Part shown: in pieces, positions 56,377 to 64,000 of the stretch
How the letters are laid out: each line of letters opens with the position of its first letter
How positions within the stretch are numbered: the stretch's first letter is position 1
Assembly (NCBI GenBank): GCA_013350335.1
Contig: CM023539.1
Span: 30,366,631-30,430,630, forward strand
DNA length: 64,000 nt
DNA from: Chimonanthus salicifolius
Lineage: Eukaryota; Streptophyta; Magnoliopsida; Laurales; Calycanthaceae
Direction of reading: 5' to 3'
Notes under the pieces: model-generated
What the model was told of the DNA's origin: nothing
Database searches by the model: none
What the model saw: the letters and a program-made list of their open reading frames with translations, nothing else
Position numbers and translations under genes: made by a program

Positions 56377-56701
56377 TTTGTAAAGTATATCAAACTAAAA
56401 AATTGTAATTATTAATCATTTGATTTAAATGCCTATATAATTATTAATTTTGATGAGTCAAAGCTTAATATTAAAAATGATTTTTATCTTACATTTTAAT
56501 ATTTAAGTGCTCTGTATCATTGCTCAACTAGAAAAGGTGATTCGGAAGCTTCCTCTCTCCTAGCAAGCAAGACAGGGTGAAATCACTTCTAAATAATGAA
56601 TTTTCTTGAATTCTTCCAATAACGGACTTTCTTGAATTCTTCCTTAGCCTTAAATGTCCTATCATAGACTATTAAAATTCAGATAGAAAAATCTCCATGC
56701 A
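56377..56701. other. No gene identified
   Basis: AT-rich spacer between the Stowaway element and the solo LTR. It holds a short duplicated word, GAATTCTTCC(A/T), near 56610 and 56635. Confidence 0.4.
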
Positions 56702-56706
56702 TGCAT

Positions 56707-59700
56707 TGTAACGCCCGCCCCTTTTCACCGAAATATCAAAGTCTATTTTTTTTTTAATAAAAGTGACAAAGGGCGCGGACGTCACGACGCGAGTTAAGTC
56801 CGAGCTTCTAAAGCCCGGCCCTTTACTGGCCAACCCTAAGGGTGCGGGGAACGGAGTCCACAGAGAATAATTCACCCGTAGAAGAAAACTCACGGAAAGT
56901 TATATTAAATGCGGAAAGACATTACAGACTATCCTACCAATTTTTCTTTCTAGATAGCAAGGAAGATTTCATCATTTAATTACCAAAATGCCATAACATC
57001 ACACGTCTACCACAAAATCCAAAACATAGCAATAAGTCTAAAATATTACATTTCTGACAAGCTAAACTATTTCAAATTACATTATCCGACATAAACATTA
57101 GTAAACTATCTAGCACGCCTTTCCAAGCTCCTCAGCTTGGCTCCCTTCCCGTCCTTCTGCTCCGGCATTTCTTGTGTCATCAGCTAGGGTAGAAGTAGGG
57201 CGTTAGACAACGCGCCCAGGAGGACTCCGAGTAGGGCTAACACATGGATTAGTGAAAACAAAGCATATAGAAAATATTAAATCAAAATCATGCCATTTGG
57301 TACAATGTAATGCAATGGGTGTTTTATGTCATGAATCCCACCCATCAATCTCATCATCATTGTACAATGCCCCTTTTTCATCCATACATAATATTCAAAA
57401 TATAATCCATACAATCATCGTGTCATGACCCTCTTGATGGAAAAACCTCATCAAGAGGTGATCCACACTAGGCATCCCCCTTGATGGAAAAACCATCATC
57501 AAGGTATAATAACACATAGTAACATTCTTGTTTGAATAACCGTATCAACATATCATAGAGCCTATAGTAACCTCCCTGATGAATCAAACACATCAGAATA
57601 TCCCCATGGTTGTTTATCGGTCGCCCCGACGGAGTATGGACTCCGGTTTCATTTCATCCTTCCCCTGTCATATCCCTCCCATGCCATGCATGAGATGTAG
57701 ATGCCATATGCCATGTAATGAATATAATAACAACCATGACATTTAAAAATCTCATCAATCAAACATATAACTTGATTATCAAAAGTGGATCAAGTAAAAC
57801 CTCAATAAACACATCATAGCTTTAAAACCCATTTAAACCAATCATATGCTTACTAGAATAAATCAAGTAAAAACCCCTACATAATACATAATTCAAAACC
57901 AATCTTAAAACAACCCATATAATTTCCAAAATAATTCAAAGAAACCATCACTAAATCCATGGCTTACAAAAATGTTAGAATCCTACCGAATACCGACTAG
58001 CGTCCTTTCTCGCTTCCGTTCGATAAACCCGGTCGCCGATCGCGCACCGCCTGCGATATCCAATACCTTATTACATACACATAATCAATCCATATTTTAA
58101 CTATTTCTAAGCCTATTAATCATTTCCAAGTCCACATGAATAATCGGTCACCATTTAGGTTTTGTGGGACCCATTTAATCCATTAACCCCTTTAATTTGT
58201 GAGTTTAAAACCAACTAGCCATCCTAGGCTTTATTTAGCCATACATAATATTATTACTTAGAATCCCTAAACCCATGATCATCTCCCATGGAGTTCTTCA
58301 TTTTAGCCATCATTTACGATTTTGCCACTACCCCTTCCTCCATGGCTAATCACTCATTCATCCATGCATGATAAAGTCCATACTTGATTCAAAGATTTGG
58401 ATCCATTAATGACCCATCACACATATCTTAAAAATCATTAAAATTAGCCACTTAATTTAACCTAAAGTCCATTAATTTAATCATATACAAACACATTAAC
58501 CTTAGGCCATAATGATCTACAATTGAGTTATTAAAAATCAGCCCTTTAAATACTCTAACCCTCATTCATTTCTCACATACATAACACCAAACTTAATCCA
58601 TAAGTTTACCCACAAATGGCTCATGGGTTCGGCCATGCACCATGGCCGAACCCATGATGTCTTTATCCTATTTTTCTTTGGCCTATTCACACATTTAAAT
58701 CATCATCCTTAATCACATTCAAATCCATAAACTTAGCCACATTAAGTGGTTCATAAAATTAGTTCATGGGTTCAAAATACCCAATTCATCAAGTCTTCCC
58801 ATGGGGTTTACCTTATGCATTTCAACCACATTGAGTCCATTATCCATTCATGCCCTTTGGAGGCCATAAACATCATTCACATTTCAATCTAACCCATCAC
58901 AAGTCCCTCCATGTGGGGATTTCATCATACATTATTAACATTCCCCATTTTTTTTTTTTTTCATAAACATTAAATCCACCACTTGACCACCATTACACCA
59001 CCATAGGGTTCGGCCATGGTGGTTCATGGTCCATTAGTCCATTGGTGCCCTTTTTTATCACAAAGACACTTTTCATTTATTCATTAAGCACTTAAAAATC
59101 CTACCATTATCCATACTTCTATTCTTACAAAACCCTAACTAAATCCATTAAAAATGTCCAAATTACCTTCCATAACCTCCATTCCTTAAAACCCTAAAAA
59201 AAATCATACATTACCTACATCTAATCATTAAGCACTTAAAACCCTAAACCATTCTTTTTGAGGTCATTAAAATTATCTTCCATCTCCTATGATTCTCTCA
59301 TTTAAAACCTCTTTACAAAATTCACCACATTCAATTATTTACAACCCTAAAAGTTATTAACATTCTCCATGCTTGATTAATACCTAATTACACAATGCAC
59401 TCAATCCATTTATTTTTCCTTAACCTAACCCTAATTTACCCATTAGGGTTTTGTCCACTTTCCATCTTTCAAATTGATGGATTTAAAATCCATGGCATAA
59501 AATCATTTGGCCACCATTAAATTTACAAAATGAATCCCAAATCTTAAACCCTAAAAATCCAAAATTTCTTGTTTAAGAAATACTCACAATCCGACGCCTC
59601 CTCCGACTTTTGCCACTCCCGTCGGCTTCCTTAGCCTCCTTTCTCCTTCCTCTCCTTGTTTAATCGGCTAAGATGCTTGATCAATGGTGACAACCTCCAA

Positions 59701-60826
59701 ACTTGGGTTTGGCCCTAGTAGGGTTTGATTTGAGAGAGAGATGGGAGAGGATGGAGATGAGAAAAGAAGATAGTAGACCTTGATGTGGTGGTTTATCCTT
59801 GCACTTCCTTCTCTTTTCTTCTCTTCTTCTTCCTTCTTCTCTTCTCCTCTTCCTTTCTTAATTTTCTTCTTCTCTTCTTGGAGTGTGGGACGGTGGTGGA
59901 GAGCAAGATGGGAAAAATGAAATGAGAGTAAAAGAGCATCAATGGACAAAATGGGTAAAAGAGATAAGGTTTATCTCAATTGGGTGGAGTAATTAATTCC
60001 TCCCACCAACCCATGAGATCTTTATCTTGCTTTTTGACCCCAACACCTTAGCCAACGTTTTTTTTTTCTTTTTGCAATGGGTGATTTTGGTCTTCCATTG
60101 ACCATTTGACCACCACTTGGATAACTTAACCATTTAATTAATTAGATAACTTAACCATTTATTTCCCACCAACCACACAAGATCTTTTACATGCTTTTTG
60201 ACCCAACCAACACCAAGTCCCAACGTTTTTGGTGTTTGAAGATAGGATTGTTTTGGTCTCCCCTCTTTGACCCCTTTGACCACTTTTATGATTATTTAAA
60301 CATTTAATTAATTAGATAATTAGGTTAATTTAATTCCCATTTACTTAATTCCTTTAAATTCCCTCTATGAAATCCACCCATGGTTGGTAGCCGGCCCCAC
60401 CAAACCTTGGGTCCACACGCCACCTCACTTGATGAGGTGGAGGTGGGTCCCATTAGACCATATCACCTTGGTCAACTTCAAATTGACTTAGGTGAATTGA
60501 ACCCATTCAATTCATTCCAATTGGATCACCATTGGGCCCATGGCCCAATTACATTTTCATCTTACCCATTTACCTTAAAGCTTACATTATCTTGATCCAT
60601 TGGGTCTCAAATGGGTATAGGGCCCAATTTGACCATCCTTGGCTCAATTGGCCATCATCGACCACTTAAATGATTTTAAAATCCAATCCATGGTTTATTG
60701 GGCCATACTTGGGCCTTTGTCCAAATTTTGACCCATTTACCATTTATTCCACCAATTTCTCAATTTTCATCCTTAAAATAAATAATATTCACATATTCAT
60801 GGATTTACAATTTTCGGGCCATTACA
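56707..60826 (-). mobile_element. Tekay-type solo LTR, 4,120 bp, perfect TSD
   Basis: Flanked by TGCAT at 56702-56706 and 60827-60831. The plus reading starts TGTAACGCCCGCCCC and ends GGGCCATTACA, the reverse of the LTR at 9880-13355, with which it shares the GGGCGTTAGA..AACGCGCCC region (57200) and the GGCCGAACC motif. It has a perfect 37-nt hairpin at 58621-58657 and a half copy at 59005-59028. No pol, PBS or PPT lies inside. The 93-residue minus frame at 59668-59949 is Lys/Glu/Ser-rich from a CTTCTT tract and is not convincing. Confidence 0.88.
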
Positions 60827-60831
60827 TGCAT

Positions 60832-61786
60832 TAATTCCAACGAAAGCCTCCCCTCAACGACGCATTCCCTTTGTTTGCTCTTTCTGTCTTTTTTTTTTTC
60901 TTCTTTTTAGATTAATATAAGACACATCAAGATTAGAGTATGAGAGTTCAAACCTCTAACCTCTTATTTCTTTAAGTTGAAAACAATCCTTTTTTGTCTT
61001 TTTTTTTTCTAGAATATATATTAATTAAAAATTTACTTTATGTTACTTTCCTAAAGTAACAAAATTACATTTTTCAACCTAACGTTTTTTTGACTTGTTC
61101 AAAGATTGTGACTCAAGTTCATGCAAATTTTCCAAATTAATTTATAATAATTAATTTCTTTAAGAAAGGGTGTTTGTTGCTCTGCCACTCGCTGGTCACC
61201 CACGTGGCCTCTCATATTTGTCAAAACAATCTAAACTATCCTTTTGATGACTCCCGCGAGTGATTTATGGCCGCGAAAGATTTATTCCACACGGTTTAGT
61301 TAAATAGCAGTAGCAGCAGCTAAGCTACTCCATATATTCATTTAGATAGACATCCTGCCTCATATGACGGGTGAAACATGTTTCTAATTGTAATATCATA
61401 AATGAATGAATGTATTTTAAATCAACTAATAATGTTTTTCACTGCTAATATACTTGAGTCGGCGTATGATCCTAGTTTTTTTATTTAAAACCTAAGAAAA
61501 GTCATTTGATTTATGGTTATTTATCAATTTCTTCGTGGAAAATAATTCTATAAAAAAATTATATTTGGGTTTGATTTATACTATCCGACAGTATGCTAAG
61601 AATTTGACCTTGTGTTGACTGTAGGAATTCAACACTGTTTTTATCAAAATCTTTATTTTCATTATAAATAAATAAGAATTATTCAAGTGAGAAAGAAAAA
61701 CCTCTATTTTTTCTCATTAAAATTTTCCATCCTTATATGAGAATGAATTTCTTGAAAAAATAGGAAAATATCCCATTTTTTGTGTT
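60832..61786. other. No gene identified
   Basis: About 1 kb of AT-rich DNA. An AGCAGTAGCAGCAGC run lies near 61308. No frame or repeat partner was recognised. Confidence 0.45.
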
Positions 61787-61791
61787 CTTAT

Positions 61792-62117
61792 AGTTGGATA
61801 GTCGAACGAATCCCAAATCAGTTGCGAAAAAAGAGATTTAGGCACATATATAGGACTTGAGTCACTTCACTTAATACGTTAGCCTTTTGAGCAAGATATT
61901 CAATCTTAACAAATGGTATCAGAGCGACGCACGCTACCACATTTGGACTCAAGAAATCTTCTAACGGACGAGATGTCAGACTCGTTCGAGGGGGGATTGT
62001 TGGACAGTCAAACGAGTCTCACATAGATTTTGAAGGGGGAGATCTAGGGACATATTTAGGACTTCGATCACTCCAACTAATAGGCTAGCCTCTTGGGTTG
62101 GATACCCAGTCTTAACA
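61792..62117 (+). mobile_element. Intact TRIM element, 326 bp, perfect TSD
   Basis: The LTRs are 61792-61911 and 61998-62117, 120 bp each. They share GTTGGA.AGTC.AACGA, AGGAC and ATTCAATCTTAACA-type blocks. The 86-bp centre starts with PBS TGGTATCAGAGCGAC (61914) and ends with PPT CGAGGGGGGATTG. Flanks are CTTAT (61787-61791) and CTTAT (62118-62122). The first base of the 5' LTR is A where the 3' LTR has T. There is no coding sequence. Confidence 0.93.
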
Positions 62118-62122
62118 CTTAT

Positions 62123-64000
62123 AAAAAAAATCCTCAATATATAGAAAAACAGAGAGAAGGGTCTCATTTTTAATGCTCTTTCATTTTTCATTAGTTGGAA
62201 AATGAAAAACAATCCCGTGAGTCCTACAAAATTTTGAAGCTTGCAATATTTCTTATTTGTTTAGACAAAAAATATTAATTTCATTTGAAAATAAAGTAGA
62301 GACTTATTTTGCATAATATATCCATCTTAATTAAATGTTTTGTGGATTTGTGAATTTCGAAACATCTATTCTAAGTTAAGAATACGATTATTCATATTCA
62401 TAATCTTTTATGAGATGGTGAAAATAAAATTTAGATATTTGAAATAGATTCTTGGACTTCTCTGGGATAATGAATCTCAAAATTATAACATATAAGATAT
62501 TGGATGGATGAGAGATGAGGACACTCATTTTCGTAAGAGATAACTTATTCTATTTTGACAAAATTATCTTTTTACAAAATGCACCCTCAATTCTCATAAA
62601 ATCTTACGAAATGTTATAACGACCATCATATAATTGTTAAACACACGATGGTCTAACAATTAAAAACCTGTTTGAAGGAGTGGGGTTTTGTATTATATTC
62701 GGCGTTCAACTTTAAAAGGTCACTCTATGTAATTTTATCCGGTGTATAAAATTTAAAATTTTTTTACATAATTCAAAAGATTAGTCAAATCAAAAATCAA
62801 AACACCTTCAATAGTAATAAAGAAAAATGTCAAACAAACCATTTGAAACGTCGTTTGCTCTCGTCAAAGAAAGTAGCCCTCCCAAGAAGCTCGTGAGAGA
62901 GTCACCAACAAAAAAGGTTTCAGTAGTGGGGGTGGGAGGGGTAGAACACCGGTCGATAAAAAGTCGAACTTCGTGAGAATCATATAAAGTAAATATTGTT
63001 ATGACTTATGAGAATAAGTTAGTAAAAGAAAATATTAGTTATTTTAAATAATTGCATTTTAATAGATATTAGTTATTTTATGTCAAATGTTATTCAAAGT
63101 ATAAATTAAACTTATATATTATAAATTTAAATTGCATGAAAATATTATATATTTATTATTAAATTTCATGAGAGAGAGAAACCATGTACAAAATTGTTAC
63201 TTTTTCAATGTAGTTAACTTTCATGAGATGTGATGTTTCTTAAGATTGAGAGCATTCTAGATTAGATAGAGGAGATAAATAGGAAATTAGATAGAAATTA
63301 AAATTTTATATGTTACACCCACCGTTTTATATGTTTGAATAATTGGGTATCTCCACTTTCTGTGAGAGGTCTCGTCTTCGATCTTTTGGAGCACCTTACT
63401 CAACCCATGGTGCTTGTGGGTGGTGTCATAGATTTAGAGTTTTTCCAATAATCACCACAAAGTAGAGTCGGCAGGTTTCCATAAAAAAAAAAATGTGAGG
63501 TTTTTTTAATTGACAAAATTTTAGATATTGAGGGGGCTATATAAAATTTTCTCCACAAATCTCATTTTTGAAAATATAATAATGCTCATAATAATCTATC
63601 TATCCATATAATTTAAATTATGATCATCCTACAATATACACTATCTAAATACTCTATTAAAACACCTATCCTATTCAGCCAAATACATATCATACCAGCC
63701 CTTTAAATAATACTCTACTAAAATAAAAGATGAGAACCTTAAATCTTGAGTCATTCTAATTTTTTTAAGGGCTTGACTCATTTCATTTCATTCAACAAGT
63801 CAGTCAACTTTTTCAATTCGATTCAAATGCACATAAATATCTATTTTTTTTACACATCTATTTTTAAAATAAAAAAAAGGGTCACATGCACATGTAACAC
63901 CTATCTAAATCTGACCTGTAACTAAATTAAACATTAGTATGCGGATAGGGGGGTTTTCACACACTCTGGAGGACTAGTTGGGAGCGACGCTTGGACACCT
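62123..64000. other. No gene identified; AT-rich DNA with one weak SINE candidate
   Basis: About 1.9 kb with no credible frame. 63340-63492 has GGGTATCTCC, then GAGGTCTCGTCTTCGATC (a loose B box) and ends in an 11-A run, so it may be a decayed SINE. The inverted pair ACCATC / GATGGT at 62631 and 62649 is short. Nothing else was seen. Confidence 0.35.

Noticed and set aside
59668..59949. 93-residue minus frame rich in Lys/Glu
   Set aside because: It is the CTTCTTCT tract of the solo LTR translated; low complexity, no domain.

Overview
This window is flowering-plant nuclear DNA and consists almost entirely of transposable elements. The evidence is Ty3/gypsy relics of the Athila and Tekay (chromovirus) types, SIRE/Maximus-type Ty1/copia LTRs, two TRIM families, a Stowaway MITE, initiator-Met-tRNA primer sites and AT-rich, stop-laden sequence. 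I found no intact host gene, rRNA, tRNA or CRISPR array. The species cannot be named from the sequence. There is a 100-base N gap at 34477-34576. All boundaries were read by eye from terminal TG..CA dinucleotides, target-site duplications (TSDs), primer-binding sites (PBS), polypurine tracts (PPT) and copy-to-copy comparison.

Layout, left part. 1-1075 is a GGGTAA-rich tandem and inverted repeat sitting in an Athila-type LTR fragment (1080-1979, minus). 1980-4455 shows nothing identifiable. 4456-4833 is the 3' end of a Ty1/copia element (minus). It is cut by a non-autonomous gypsy-like element (4834-7342), which is itself cut by a SIRE-type LTR fragment (7343-8058) fused to the RNase H-integrase-chromodomain part of a Tekay element (8059-9819). 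That element ends in a 3.5-kb LTR (9880-13355) carrying nine copies of a palindromic motif. 13356-21481 is a degraded Athila element on the minus strand: 3' LTR, long 3' region, integrase, RNase H, RT, protease, leader, PBS.

Middle part. 21482-24560 is a nest: SIRE-like LTR (+), containing a TRIM (minus), containing a SIRE-type solo LTR (minus). 25070-27594 is a non-autonomous LTR element with two unfamiliar small ORFs. 27595-30724 is the 3' end of a SIRE-type element. 30725-34476 holds Tekay-type LTR fragments up to the gap. 35315-36866 is a TRIM with a perfect TSD, containing a solo LTR with its own perfect TSD. 37946-39298 is another solo LTR of that second family, also with a perfect TSD. 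39700-40795 is a SIRE-type LTR fragment.

Right part. 40865-54949 is an Athila-type LTR split by an 11.7-kb Tekay insertion (42893-54557). The internal gag-pol of that insertion runs on the minus strand while its left LTR reads plus. Its right LTR is a mosaic of an inverted and a direct piece joined at a 7-bp microhomology. A 3.7-kb solo LTR (43040-46722) is nested in the left LTR. Then come a SINE-like segment (about 55270), a Stowaway MITE (56184-56374), a 4.1-kb Tekay solo LTR (56707-60826) and an intact 326-bp TRIM (61792-62117). The last 1.9 kb is AT-rich with one weak SINE candidate.

The coding relics supply gag, protease, RT, RNase H, integrase and chromodomain homology, but every one is broken by stops, frameshifts or deletions, so nothing here looks able to move on its own. 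The points most worth following are the rearranged Tekay element, the recurrent hairpin motifs inside the Tekay and SIRE LTRs, and three non-autonomous families with clear structure.
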